The notes below the pieces were generated by a model, which worked only from the letters and a program-made list of their open reading frames with translations, was not told where the DNA came from and made no database searches. A DNA stretch of 64,000 nt from contig JBBHKE010002437.1 in assembly GCA_037447655.1 (NCBI GenBank), positions 1 through 64,000 on the forward strand, in the 5' to 3' direction. The position numbers and the translations under genes were made by a program. Positions 23,466-35,300 of this stretch are shown here, one piece after another. Source of the stretch: Zygnema cylindricum. Its lineage: Eukaryota > Streptophyta > Zygnematophyceae > Zygnematales > Zygnemataceae. Position 1 is the first letter of the stretch; each line of letters starts with the position of its first letter.

Positions 23466-24322
23466 CCTCCAGATACGCCCTTCCCTCCAGTCCTCATACT
23501 CCGCCAGAACCCGCGCTTTGGCAGGCCGCAAACGGCCAAAAAACAAACATTTGGACGGCGACAAAATTGACGGCGAAGATGTTCGTTTCCACGTCCGTGA
23601 GGAAGCTTCCTGCGAAAGTGCAGAGCCGAATTCCAGCCACGTGTAGATGTCATGATGAGGTATATTGTTCGGACTGGCTGTACGAATACCGTACGATTAA
23701 CTAATATCGTACGTTATGGAAAGTGTATGTTGACACGCTGTCAGTGTGGTATGTACGGTATTGCTACATTTTTTTGTGAGACGCTTTTTTTAGTTTTTTG
23801 GCTTTAGGGTTGTTCACGTGTAACTGATTTAACTTCTGGATTCAGTTTGTCGCGGACTATTTTGGTACCTTTTTAGCCAAAATGTATGGCAGGCCAGGTG
23901 ACAGAATTTCCGTGCAATTTCCATGCTGTACCCAGGCTACCTAAGAAAATACATGATTGGTCAGGGAGATTGTGAAGTCGTCATGAATCTTGATTGCTGG
24001 ACCATTCGGGCTAAAATATGTACGGACTGAAAGTACATTACTCTGGAATTTTCACCACGTTTGTTGTCGCGTAGCTCTTTTTAAATTTTGGGTCGTTCGA
24101 TTTGAAGGTCCACTTAGGGTACTTTCGCATGTGCTAAAGTTACAGTTATTTTATGTCGTTTTCCTCCATAACTTAGGAAAAAAAAATCCGCAGCCGTACA
24201 AAAAAAATGAAATTAACACCGTACAAGTTGCGTTACCTTACAACTTTAAATGTACTGCAATTTGTCGTGTAGCGCATTTCGACCCAATTTCTCTTACTTC
24301 CAGCTCATCTTCAAACTTTATA

Positions 24323-25085
24323 TAAAATCACCTCGCGAGGTGATTTTAAATAAAGTTCCACGAGGTAAACGAATAGGCAGATGCTGTCGCACGTGCCGGA
24401 AGTTTTTTACAATTTTTGAGCGCGGAGTACCAATAAAAAAACCCACCGCACGTTTCCAGCCTATGCGTGACTTTTTTTCGTGCGCTTTTTCCCGTACAGG
24501 GGCCGTGGAGGGGGTTTCGACCAACAGACGCCATTTCGCAAAAGCGAAATTCGTGAAAGCGCCTCTCTCTCTCCCCCTCTCCCACTAACGCGTCTATATC
24601 ACAATTCTTGCAATGAAAAAAGGCAAGAAAGGTATCTAATGAAAGATCTATAAAAAACGTTTATTTTTACTGTCTATTAGCTTATTTTGGTGGTAAGTAG
24701 AGTGAGAAAGGACGGAAAAATAAAATTGGGAAACCATGGCGGGATGTTTTGGAATTTGTGACGTCGACGCTATCATAAGTATGCGTGACGTCAAAATATC
24801 ACAAACCCTAAACATCTACAATGTCACAAGTAGCTAGACGTCTACAACCGTCTCTATTTTGTAAACGTCATCGATTGTCGCGAGTTTTGTACGCGTCTAC
24901 AATCATCGCAAATTACACCCACGTCTACAACCGTCACAATCTAAAGTTACGATTTCATTTCTTTACACACGAATGCTCTAAAAGCTGTACGGATAATCTT
25001 CGATAAAAAACAAAGTAACAAGACTAAGTTTCGGTTACATGCGAAAGTACCCTTACTTTAATGTCCAGAAACCCTAAACAAAAAC
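24323..25085 (+). repeat. Segmental duplication, copy 1
   Basis: Begins with a 26-bp perfect palindrome (24323-24348, half-site TAAAATCACCTCG). Its order of landmarks is repeated in 25355-26900: GAAAGATCT, GGGAAACCATGGCGG, GTGACGTCGACG, ACCCTAAACATCTACAA, CGTCTACAAC, and CCTTACTTTAATG or its equivalent. No gene is seen in it; ORFs are not conserved between copies. Confidence 0.7.
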
Positions 25086-25354
25086 CTTTAGGACACATGT
25101 CTATTGGAACGGAGAGCGTAAGGGTACGTCCCCATGTATTAACATATATATTTTTCTCTGTCTTTTTGCCCTAAAATTTAAGGAACTTTGACAAAAACTT
25201 AAGCCGTACGAAAAAATAATTTTTACCAAAGTAGAGTGAACGTCAATTCATACTTTGGATGTACGGCGTGTTTGTCGTCACGTGAACGCATTTTAGCGTT
25301 TTCCCCTTTTCGACCCCCGGGCAAGAGAATCCAGCCCAAAAAAAAACTTCATCC

Positions 25355-26900
25355 AAAATCACCTCAAGGGGGTGATTTTAGTTTTAAGTACCGCCCAAAC
25401 AGCGAATGAAAAACGACCCACGCACGCGCCAGAAGAGTGGTAAAATTTTAGGACGAGGGAGAGTCCTCGCTATTTTTCTCCGTGCGCGTCACGCGCATGT
25501 ACGGAAAAAATGTTGCAGGGGTCTCGGACCTCCACTTTCATTCATGGGGTCCTTTGCAAAATTTTGCGCCGTCGTCGCCTCTCCCCTCTCCCTCTCACAC
25601 CATTGCTGTTATCTCACACTTTTTAGAATGAGCCGCAACAATATTGTTATAAAATGAAAGATCTTTTAAAATTTTTATTTTTGAAAATTTTTAGGTTTTT
25701 TTTAATTGCAAGTCGAGTGGAAAAAGTAGAAAAAACGAAATCGGGAAACCATGGCGGAAAGTTATTGAATCAGTGACGTCGACGTTGTCACAAGTGAGCA
25801 TGACGTCACAATGTCACCAAACCCTAAACATCTACAATTTCATAAAAATCTAGACGTCTACATCGCGAATCGTTATTAGTGTCAATAACTCTAATTTGGG
25901 TTCTTAAATTTTTTTTTTTTTTTTCAAATAGGATAGATGATTTTAATTTTTCCTTGACGTTTAGGTACCGTACAAAATAGCGTAAAGCCTGAAAGTACAG
26001 TAAAATCTAAATAGTGTGGTGTACGGTCGATGTCAGACCGTAAATAAATGTACCCTTTCAAGTGAGAATTTATAAAAAATGAATTAAATCAGACGCGCAC
26101 GCATAGGAACGTGCGCTCAATAAAACGGGATTAGTCAGACACGTAAATTAGTATGACATGTTCGGATATTTTAAACTCGCGACGGCGTACTATTTCTTAC
26201 ATTTTGTAAGAATTCATTAATGTATATAATCGTACGGAAAATATTCCATTTTTGCTCTTCCCAAATTAGCATTAACGCCGAAATTAGAATACACCTTTTT
26301 TTTTGAAAAATTTCAAATTCTTAATTAGCATCAATTACGGTAATTTTTTTTCAGCACTATTTAAAATTTGACACTAATAACGATTCGCGGTGTACTACTG
26401 TCGCTGTTTTTGTTGGCGTCACTAATGACTAATCGTCCGAAGTTTCGTAGTCGTCTTCAATCGTCAAAAGTTGTACATACGTCTACAACTGTCACATTTC
26501 AAAGTTCCGATATCATTTTCGCACCCGGCGCATATAGACGATATCCATAGTTTTGATCTTTAGTTGGGTATAGTTTGAGGGTTTAGCGTCTAGGTTTTTT
26601 GTAGTGTTTCCATAGTTTGGTTTTGTTGCTTTCTTTCATTCCTTTTAGGCTTTTCACGCATTTTTGTTGTGTTTTTAGTCCTTTAGGATTTTGGTCTTTT
26701 ACCTTTGTTGGTCATCGATACTTTTTAGTGACAATCATGTTTTGTACTTTGATGGTATTACCATCGCGTTCTTGGAAATAAAATCTTTCTATTTTCGCAC
26801 ATAGGGACGCTCTTCAAAGTAGTACGGAGAATCTTTACTACAGTCCAAAATACTTTATCAAAGTACCGATTACATGGGGACGTACCCTAATAATGGTTCG
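25355..26900 (+). repeat. Segmental duplication, copy 2, interrupted by a MITE
   Basis: Starts with the counterpart palindrome (25355-25379, 9-bp arms AAAATCACC / GGTGATTTT) and follows the landmark order of copy 1. The sequence is split at GACGTCTA by the MITE at 25861-26392 and resumes after it with the CGTCTACAACTGTCAC part. Confidence 0.65.
25861..26392 (-). mobile_element. CACCG-type MITE, long family, copy 2 (inverted)
   Basis: A 532-bp element bounded by TA at 25859-25860 and 26393-26394. It ends with CGATTCGCGGTG and starts with a mutated CATCGCGAATCG. In reverse it aligns with 19703-20248. The tandem duplicate at 24.8 kb gives the empty site: GACGTCTACAACC there versus GACGTC-TA-element-TA here. 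Confidence 0.85.
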
Positions 26901-29090
26901 AATAACACAATCCTATTGGTCTAAGTTTTTGTTAGAGAGGAAAAGTTCAGTACTTTACTCGTGAATACTTTGAATCATTCAACCACTGAACGGCTCGCCG
27001 TACAATTGACATTTGCCCTAATGTTACGACGGAACTTCTTCCTAATTTCGACGTGGTCTCGCGGAATCCATGTGTTCACCTGGATCCCGTTGAACTCCGG
27101 AAGGTCAAGGCTTGTTACAAACGATCCAATAGTCTCATCACACGCGGCCACGTGGACAGATTGCGTCATAAAGCGTACTTTATGACACAACTATAGTTGA
27201 ATTTAGTCATTTACCTCTTGTCGCCGCATTTTTCAGCCGTTTTATGCCAGGTGTAATTAGTACTGTACTGTACTGTATTGTATTGCCCTTCACTGTACTT
27301 TTTTCGTCTTCTTGTTCGCGTCAGATTTTGCATCAGCTTTCAGTGCGGCCGTACGGATACGATTCTTTTTGTTCGAAAATCCAAAGTCCCATACCGAACC
27401 TGTCTGTGCCCACTGCCCAGCCAATCTCCTTTTTTTCGTATTTTTTTTCAATAAAAATAAAATACTAATCATTTCACGTGGATTCTCCTGCCACGTAAGC
27501 ACCGACGCAAAAGTGCCTTCGATTCGAGACTTCTCCAAAGAAAGACAGAAAAGACAACAAGAAACTGTACTTTTTAGGTCGCAAAATTGCACATCGCACA
27601 GAAAATTCGCATTTTTTAAATATTGAACAAACTAAAAAAGGAAATTTTAAATTGACGAGATCTGACAGGCTAATTCAAACCACATATTTTTCATCCGTAC
27701 GGAACTTTCTGCTGTTGTTTTTCTTTTTGCGCCTATCAGCAGAATTAGGGTTTTGCTTCTTTGACTAAAAATCCGTACAATGAGTCCATCGCCAGATTTA
27801 CTACCGTCTGATTCCGTACACTCCGGGCAATCTCCCGGGGATGGAAATCCGGATAATCCGTACAGTACTCCTGACGTCATAAAAGTACAAACTGGAGAGC
27901 AGGTGAATGACAAGCATGGAATGGAAACCCTAAAATTATGTAAGATGCATATATTTCCAAACCCTAAAATAAGTAATATATAACACCATAAAATATGTAA
28001 ATTACAAATATTTTTAAACCCTTTAACCTTGTAATATAAATAGATTTATAAAACCTTAAATATGTAATATAAAACCCTAAGAATTGAAAATATACTCGAT
28101 AAATTTGTTGAGATTGAACGTTTTTAAAAGAAAAAGGAATGAAAAGGAGTATGTGGACGCTTGAAATTTTATCAAAAATTTGAATTTTCCAAACCAAAAA
28201 CCTGAATTTCTTAAACTGTGTTTTTTTTAGGGTTTTCGGGTTTTCTAGTGCTATTAGTGTTTTGAGGGTTTTTAAGGGTTTTTTAGAGTGTTAATTATTT
28301 CACCATTGTGTTATCATTGCTGATCCACACTATTTTTGGTTTCAATTTAACATATTTTAGTCCATCTCACACTAATTCATGTCCTTTTCTTAAACAGAGT
28401 CTAAATATGCAACTTTTAATAAAACAATGGAGTGGCTCTGTTCATAAATAGTGTGTGGACTACATTTGCATTGTGTATGGTGTACCAAAATCATGTATTG
28501 TACATTGTTCGTACAGATAGTACACCGACCATCCCTATTAGAGTTAGTGATATGTTAACAAGAGTTAGTGAATTATTAGCTTTAACTCTTAATTAGAATT
28601 AGCCACACCAAGTTATGTGCTAGAGTTAGTGAACTCTTAGCCTTTAACACTTTATTCAAATCGATCACACTAAATATGTTTGGCCACGTGGCTCGTCGAT
28701 TTGGCCACTTAGCAAAATCATTGTTATCCACACTAATTTATGAATTTGAGAAAAAAAAGACACTCGTTTGGATTAGAGAGACTATCTCTAATACCGGTAG
28801 GAAACATATGTGGGAAACAAGATTGTTCTTTGGACTATTTTTCCCATACATGACTTTTTATGACCTATTCCTTTTTCTTTCATACTATTGATTAAGTCCA
28901 TCCATAATTTCCACACGACAACCGAAAAAAGAAGAAGAAAAGAACAAACAAAGAGACTTACTTTGTTTTTTTCCAAAACTCCAAGGGGTGGTGGGAGAGA
29001 GGGTGATGGGTGGTGGGGGGGGGATGGGGAGGGAGAGGGGAGGGGAATAGGGGAGAGGTTTGGTGGAGGAGGCGGTGGTAAGAGGGGGGG
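26901..29090. other. Gene-free stretch
   Basis: No supported gene. 27262-27300 has GTACTGTACTG repeats. 28980-29090 is a GGTGGGG/GGGGAG purine tract. Several AAACCCTAAA-like words occur between 27940 and 28080. ORFs are short and show no splice context. Confidence 0.5.
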
Positions 29091-29322
29091 GTGGTGAAAT
29101 TTGTTATTAGTGTCAATGGCATTATATTGGTGGCCCAAAACTTTACCCCTTGAACCTAAAATAGTGTCAGTGACAGTACTATTGTTTTATTTCTTAACAC
29201 TAATCATTTAAGGGGTTCAAAAGCAGCTACTCGGACCTGAATTAGAGTGGATACCTCTGATATAAACCCCACACTAATAATGACTCTATTATTAGTAACT
29301 CTAATAACGATATCCGGTGTAA
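29091..29322. mobile_element. Diverged CACCG-type MITE
   Basis: The left end has TTGTTATTAGTGTCAATGG and the right end CTCTAATAACGATATCCGGTGTAA, approximately inverse to each other and matching the TIR of the family seen at 19703, 38820 and 52386. About 230 bp, no coding capacity. The left terminus is blurred by the adjacent G-rich tract. Confidence 0.5.
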
Positions 29323-29515
29323 CTTAGTGACGACTAGTATCATGACATTATGAACAAAAGACGAACCCGCCTCTTTGAATTCCCAATTTCGAATTTCGAA
29401 TTTCACATTTCACATTTTTCACATTTTTCATCCAGAAGTGTTTTTCACCAAAAGTGATATTTTTATGATATATCACTTCTTGGTTGAGACGATTGGTTTT
29501 TGTCATTTTGTGCAG

Positions 29516-30895
29516 TTTAAACAATATTTGAAGATTCGTTTTGACGTTTTTATTGTCGAACAAGGAATCGATCCTTCCCTTGAAATTGATGAATATGACG
29601 GTGGAGGAGTCGACATAAAAGAGGCGAATAAAAAAGCGATTCATTTTTTGGCCCTAGCAGATGGTATACCGGCAGGAACAGGTAGCAATTCACTTTCTTC
29701 CTGTCTTTGTCTTTATGCTTTTGTCTTTTTTGTTTTTGTCTTTATGTTTTCGTCTTTTTGTTTTTGTCTTTGTCTTTGACTTTAGGTTTTGTCCTTATGT
29801 TTTGCTCTTTATGGTTTTGTTTGTCTCAAATGGATGATTTACAATTTATGACCTGAGACAAGTGATATGGCAATTGCTAACTTAGGCAATTCAAATGTTT
29901 TTTCTTCTCCTCACCTCCTCCCCTCCCCTCCCCTCCCCTCTCCTCTCTTCTGCTCTTTCCGCCCTTTTTATTTTCCTTTTCCCTATGTTTTCTGTTCAAA
30001 TTTTGGGTATAATTAGGTCGTCTTATTTTGAGGCCCGGCGAAGTCTGTAAGGCTACTCGCATAGCAACAGCTCCACAGTTCCGTAAAATGGGAATCGGTC
30101 GGGCAATAATGTTGGCAATCCATGTGAGGACAAAAAACCTATTTAAACTCTTTTGTTTTTGGACATTATTTGTTGATTGCAAGCTGCAGTTTGAAATTTT
30201 ATTCCTTTTTGGGATCTAGGGTTGTAGATAGTGAGACAGAAGAGAAAGAGAGAAAGCCTTTTCGTTGAAGGATTTTGTCAACCAGTTTGGGTCTTGGCGT
30301 TTGTGACTGATTGGAATTGAACTGAACTGAAAGGAACGGAACATCGAACAGAACATGGAACACGGAGCAGACAAGGAGTGAACTGGAGTGGATTGAACTA
30401 AGCGGACGGAACTGAACTGAAGGAGTTGAACACGGAATGGCACAGGACTGAACTGGGCTGGATTGAACTGACGGAACAAAACGGAACGGATTGGAACTGA
30501 ACTGAATGAAACACAACTGAACGGAATGGAACAAAACTCTCACTCAATTCAACTCAACTCAACTTAACTCAACTGAATCAAAACAGAGCCAAAAGGACCC
30601 AAACGGATTCGAACAGAACCAACGAAAAATTACAGGTGTCATTGTATCAACACCTGTTAAGCGACTAATGTTTTTTTTTTGGGCATTCTTTTTTACTTTG
30701 TTTTTGGGCATTCTTTTTTAATTTGTTTTTGGGCAGGAAGAAGCTACAAATCGAGGCTACAAGTTTTGTAAACTGGGAGCACAACTTTCCGCCATTCCGT
30801 TTTACCAAAGACTCAATTACGGTGTTATTCCTCCCGGAGACGATTTTTTGGACGCTGGAATTCCTCATCAATGGATGCAAGTCAAACTTGATTAG
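29516..30895 (+). CDS. GNAT-family N-acetyltransferase (5' end not placed)
   Basis: Three exons, 29516-29681, 30017-30123 and 30737-30895, join in phase with GT-AG introns and end at TAG 30893-30895, giving 143 codons. The N-terminal part has FIVEQGIDPSLEIDEYD and AIHFLALADGIPAGTG. Exon 2 has the acetyl-CoA binding motif (IATAPQFRKMGIGRAIMLAI, the R/QxxGxG/A signature). Exon 3 has KLGAQLSAIPFYQRLNYGV and ends DDFLDAGIPHQWMQVKL. This order is typical of small (140-150 aa) GNAT proteins of the ElaA/YjcF-like kind. The substrate cannot be told. About 15-20 N-terminal residues are missing: the acceptor at 29515 is strong, so an upstream exon is likely, though an in-frame ATG exists at 29465. Intron 1 contains TTTGTC runs and intron 2 GAACTGAACTG repeats. 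Confidence 0.82.
30300..30560 (+). repeat. GGAACTGAACTG-type degenerate repeat in GNAT intron 2
   Basis: Repeated GAACTGAACTGA/GGAACGGAAC words, passing to AACTCAACTC near 30545. It lies entirely within the second intron of the acetyltransferase gene. Confidence 0.85.
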
Positions 30896-31892
30896 AACTA
30901 AATTTTAGTCAAACTTCTTCATGGGCTTTTTATTTTGGTAACAGGCTGGGAATTTATTTATTTCCCATCAAGTAAAGTTTATTTGTTTACCATCCAGTAA
31001 AGTTAATTTCCTCCGTTTTCTTGTTTTCTTCCTCTGTTTTTACATGCACATAAGACAATTGTAGACATTTAGCACATTTAGACTTTTAGATGTTTAGACG
31101 AAGGCCGTTAAAGTTATAGGTGATTACTTATATGCGGTAGTTTATTTAGTTTATTGATAGCAACTCGGTAGAAATATGCTGAATTTCTCAATAGGAGTAT
31201 ATTGATGTTTATTAGAATTGGACAAATTTACACTCAAAGGTTTTGGAGTTTCAAAGAGTTTTAAAATAAAAAAGTTGGTTTACAATTTGAACTGATCTTT
31301 TTCATTACTTTTTCTTCTACTATATTAATTGTAGCAATCGCGGGACTTTTAGGGAACTGAAAACAAAAGAGTATTGTTTTGATTTAAAGTACTCCTAAGA
31401 GTTCACGATCCGTTTTTCTTTTATTGCTCTTAATGTTGTGTGAAAATGCCTTTTTTTTTTTATGCTTTCGGTTTTTAATGGTTTATTTGGCTTTTTCAAA
31501 ACCTCGTTTGCCAGTTTGGGCTACAAAGAGAGAGAGAGAGAGAGAGGGAAATAGAGGGAGAGAGAAGGCGAGAGGGAAAGGGGAATCGAGTTAGAGGTTG
31601 TCCAAGCTTTGGAATGTCATGATATGTTTTTTTACTATCTTATCAAAAATTAAGTAACTTGAAGGATTGAGATGTTGGAAGTTTTACCAATGAAACAGAC
31701 AAGGTTGTTTTTTTTTAAATGTGACCTAACAAAAAGATGTCAGAGTCGAAAACCAGCAATAAAGAACTTGTATTCGATGTATAAAATAACTCGATATAAC
31801 TCTATACTCCACTCGGTTCATTGAATTAGGAATTGACACCAATGAGTTGGATTGTTGCACCACACCTCCCTACATAATAGCTTGGGAGAAAC

Positions 31893-31958
31893 TTGGGTTA
31901 ACTTGGGTTAACTCGGGTTAACTTGGGTTAAGGTAACTTGGATTGACTTGGGTTAACT
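31893..31958 (+). repeat. GGGTTAACTT tandem repeat
   Basis: Several head-to-tail copies of the 10-mer ACTTGGGTTA with occasional substitutions. No gene is seen between 30896 and 32058; a GA microsatellite lies at 31526-31550. Confidence 0.85.
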
Positions 31959-32058
31959 TAGGTTTTCTGGGTGGAGAAACTTACAGCAAAGTTAAAGTTG
32001 GAGGTTCATAACCACGGGCGGTAATGGTCCCTTCTTCTCGCCCACATTGATTACAACT

Positions 32059-34001
32059 ACACTGCCTATCGCTATTAGTGTTGAACATTTTTCAGGCACT
32101 CGAAGAACTGCGTTTTTCCGACATCACGATTGAAAGAGGAGACCGCAACCTTTCAATTGCTCCCGTATTAAAAAACAAATGTAACGGTTGATAATATAGT
32201 TGATATCCAATATAGTTGATGACGTTTAAGGGACGAAAAATGACTAACAGTAAAAGTGTTGGGCTGTCTACTTTTTATTATCACTTCTGCACAATTATCC
32301 AAAAACAATGAGGATGTTAATGAGTATTAAGTTATTTTGACACCATTTTTTTTTCAAGTCATTAACACGACTTTATTTACTCATTTTCAGTTATTACCAA
32401 AACAAACTTTTGAAGTTACCAACGGAGCAATTGCCTTACGCTATTAACACAACAACCATCAAAGAATTTCTAGCACAGGTTTGAACGTTGAAACTTTGTA
32501 AAGAACTGGAATAGATCCACAAAAACCATAAAAAGATAACAACATGTAGAGTGTCACATGGAAAAACTAAATTCATTATTTTCACAACACCACAAGAACA
32601 CATACCTGACCCGTATATAGGATTGAAAATTGAGGAATAAAAGAGAAGTCACAACTGCCACGAGCTGATTTAGATATGAGAATACAGTCAAATCATTTTA
32701 TATCTGGAGTGAAACGTTATTTTTGCCTTTCCAAGTAACGATGTTGTATTATCAAATTTTCCATACAATCCACGCCGTTGTTTCTTAACAATAGACATAG
32801 GCATTAAGACATTTTGGAGGTGAAACTTTGGTTTGAGATTTATTTCTCACCTTTAATTTCTTTCCTCCTATCACTCTTTATCCACTCAATTACAATTTTT
32901 CCCATTCACATTATTCCCATCCTATCTGAATTTCCCTATTTTCTACCTACTTTAAACTTTGCCCACAATTCTCCAAACTTCCAAAACAAAAGAACTTTCA
33001 GTTTTGTTAAAAACCATGGAAAGTATTCTCAACTGAACGGCAAAATGAATGCAAGAGAAAGGGGAAAAAAAGAAAAAAAAGTGAAAAAAGGAAAAAAAAG
33101 AGTTAAAATAAAGGTTGCACATAATCTCAAAACTAAAACAGTATATTACACACACAAACTAAACACCGTAAGGTAATAAACGGGTAAAAAATGAAAGATA
33201 ATTTAGGGTCGGACCGGACCGACCAAGTGAGGACAAAAAACCATGAATATAAAAAAAAGAGGGTTAAGAAGAAGAAAAGAGACCTACAAGACAGTATTTA
33301 TTTAAATGACAGGTTATGAAAATGGAGATAGAAAAGGAAAGCGAGTGAAAAATGAAAAATAAGGCCGAGAGCAAGTGAATACAAAAAAAGAAAAACGGAC
33401 CTCTTCATAAAAGAAATAAAGCCATCAAGACTTAAAAGCTTTCGAAACTTTTGGAAGCTCAAAAGATAAGGGAATCTCCAGTCAAAACATTCATTTCAAT
33501 CTACCTGGTCGAATGCACGTGAAAAGAAAAAAGACAAAAAAAAACGTTGCATAGCCCTCTATATGAAAATTCCAAACATGAATGTTATAGAAGAATAAAA
33601 ACCTTTCCAGATCAGAAGCACTAGAATTGATAACATAACTTACATAAAAGCATTAAAGATGACAGTTCGTAAGATATCCCCTCGATTACGTATAATCGTC
33701 TTTTCTGACAATGGAATGACAATGTCTAAAGTTAATAATACACTTTCTATACATTTATCATTGCTTATCTGAATAAGAAAAAGCAAATAAACATATATGG
33801 CTCACATACATATGCACAAGGTTGTTAAGCATGTTAAATCCATCAAAGAATCGATGTGCAAAAGTTGCATCACAGAGATAAAATAATTTACAAAACATAG
33901 ACCTTGATTTTCACATCATTCATTGTAATTGCAACCAGCATTGATTAAAAAACTATTGCCAAACTCGATTTGACTTTTAATACCGATCGCTATCCATGGT
34001 G
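32059..34001. mobile_element. Candidate larger CACCG-type element carrying exon-like fragments
   Basis: The left end TACACTGCCTATCGCTATTAG and the right end (inverse begins TACACCATGGATAGCGAT) both resemble the MITE family termini. Inside are two exon-like stretches. 32096-32181, after a CAG acceptor, reads ALEELRFSDITIERGDRN. 32391-32479 reads KLLKLPTEQLPYAINTTTI and ends CAG|GTTTGA. They do not join in phase by the obvious sites. I do not recognise the protein. The rest (32.5-34.0 kb) is A-rich with no gene. The end match could be coincidence. Confidence 0.3.
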
Positions 34002-34448
34002 TAACGAGGAGGACAATCGGGACATAAAGAAAGAGAGGGAAAAACAGCGACAGCCAAGTGATAAATCATATCATAGAGAGTGCTTGGTATTGCTCTAGAG
34101 CCATTAATCTGGAGTTTAAGAAAGAAGGTGTCTCGGGAAGTGAGACGAGAGTGAGACCAGGTGAGATAGTAAGGGAAGGGCAAGAGAGATAGAGAAGGAG
34201 AACGTGACATACCTTGTCGGAGAAAGGATGACCACTCTTGTGCCTGCTTTTCCAGAGTGAGCTTGTAACTTTTCTAAGAAGGGAAGGAGATAAGTTAGTT
34301 TAGGGAAATCCCTAGTGAGAAGATATCTCTGGAGAAGAATCGTGATTCACCTTTTCTTTTGTTCTCCTTTCGCTTTAAAAAGTTCCTCTTTTTTGTCACT
34401 TTTCCTCGCATTCTTGCTGTAGTTCCCCGGAAATCCCAGACTACAACT

Positions 34449-34572
34449 GCAGGAAGAAACCCTAAAAAGTCAAACTACTCTCACAGTAAGGCTAGAGGAA
34501 AAAACCCTAAAAAGACATACTATTGCTACATATACAGGAAGAAACCCTAAAAAGACAGACTATTGCGACAGT
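34449..34572 (+). repeat. Three tandem copies containing telo-box-like AAACCCTAA
   Basis: Units of roughly 45-50 bp with GGAAGAAACCCTAAAAAG, near 34451, 34497 and 34535. In plants the AAACCCTAA word is a promoter element of growth-related genes. The array lies about 750 bp upstream of the glycine-rich protein gene. Whether it acts on that gene is unknown. Confidence 0.6.
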
Positions 34573-35185
34573 ATTCTAATAATACTACAACTCTGACTTA
34601 GGAAACGGCCAACGCTTTCAACCTATGGAAATAACATGGACCATTAAATTATGATGCAATACATATTATATATTACATAATGCGATGTATATATAATTAC
34701 ATATATTTTATTGTGATGTAATTTTCTGAAAATGACGATAAACAGATTTTTTGCCCTAAATAATGAATTGTAAAATGGTCAGTAGTTGAACCTGCATATT
34801 TTCTGAACATCGCGTCAAAATAAAAAAATAAATTCGCGTCAAAATAAAATAAAAAAAATAAAAATCGCGTGAAAATCAAATGACAAAATCGCGTCGAGAT
34901 CTTTTTCTGTCTTGCGTGGCTCGCAGCGCCATTGGAGAATCGCTTTCCTTGTCAGTTTTTCGTTTACCGTCACACGGTCACACCTCTTTCTACCAACTCC
35001 CTGACGTGGCAGTCCTAATCTTCCCCCAGCTCCCTCCCTTCTCTTCTATTGTCGTCTGTCCCATTTTTCTCTTCACCTCCTCGTCTCTCCTTCCTCTTCC
35101 CTCCTTCCTCTTCCCGACCTGTCCTTCCTTCTTCGTCCTCCGTTACGCCTACTCTCTATCCTACTTTCCTCTGCTTTTCTCTCCC

Positions 35186-35205
35186 TCTCTCTCTTTTGTT
35201 TTTTG

Positions 35206-35292
<87 letters not shown>
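35186..35292 (+). promoter_or_regulatory. Long CT tract just upstream of the glycine-rich protein start
   Basis: An almost pure (CT)n run of about 90 bases (35203-35290) ends ten bases before the ATG at 35301. Pyrimidine-rich leaders and GAGA-type sites are common near plant gene starts. A regulatory or 5'UTR role here is inferred from position only. Confidence 0.45.
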
Positions 35293-35300
35293 CCTCTCCC

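Noticed and set aside
23011-23704. Overlapping 120-210-codon ORFs
   Set aside because: CT-repeat artefacts; the non-repeat tails show no recognisable protein and no splice signals.
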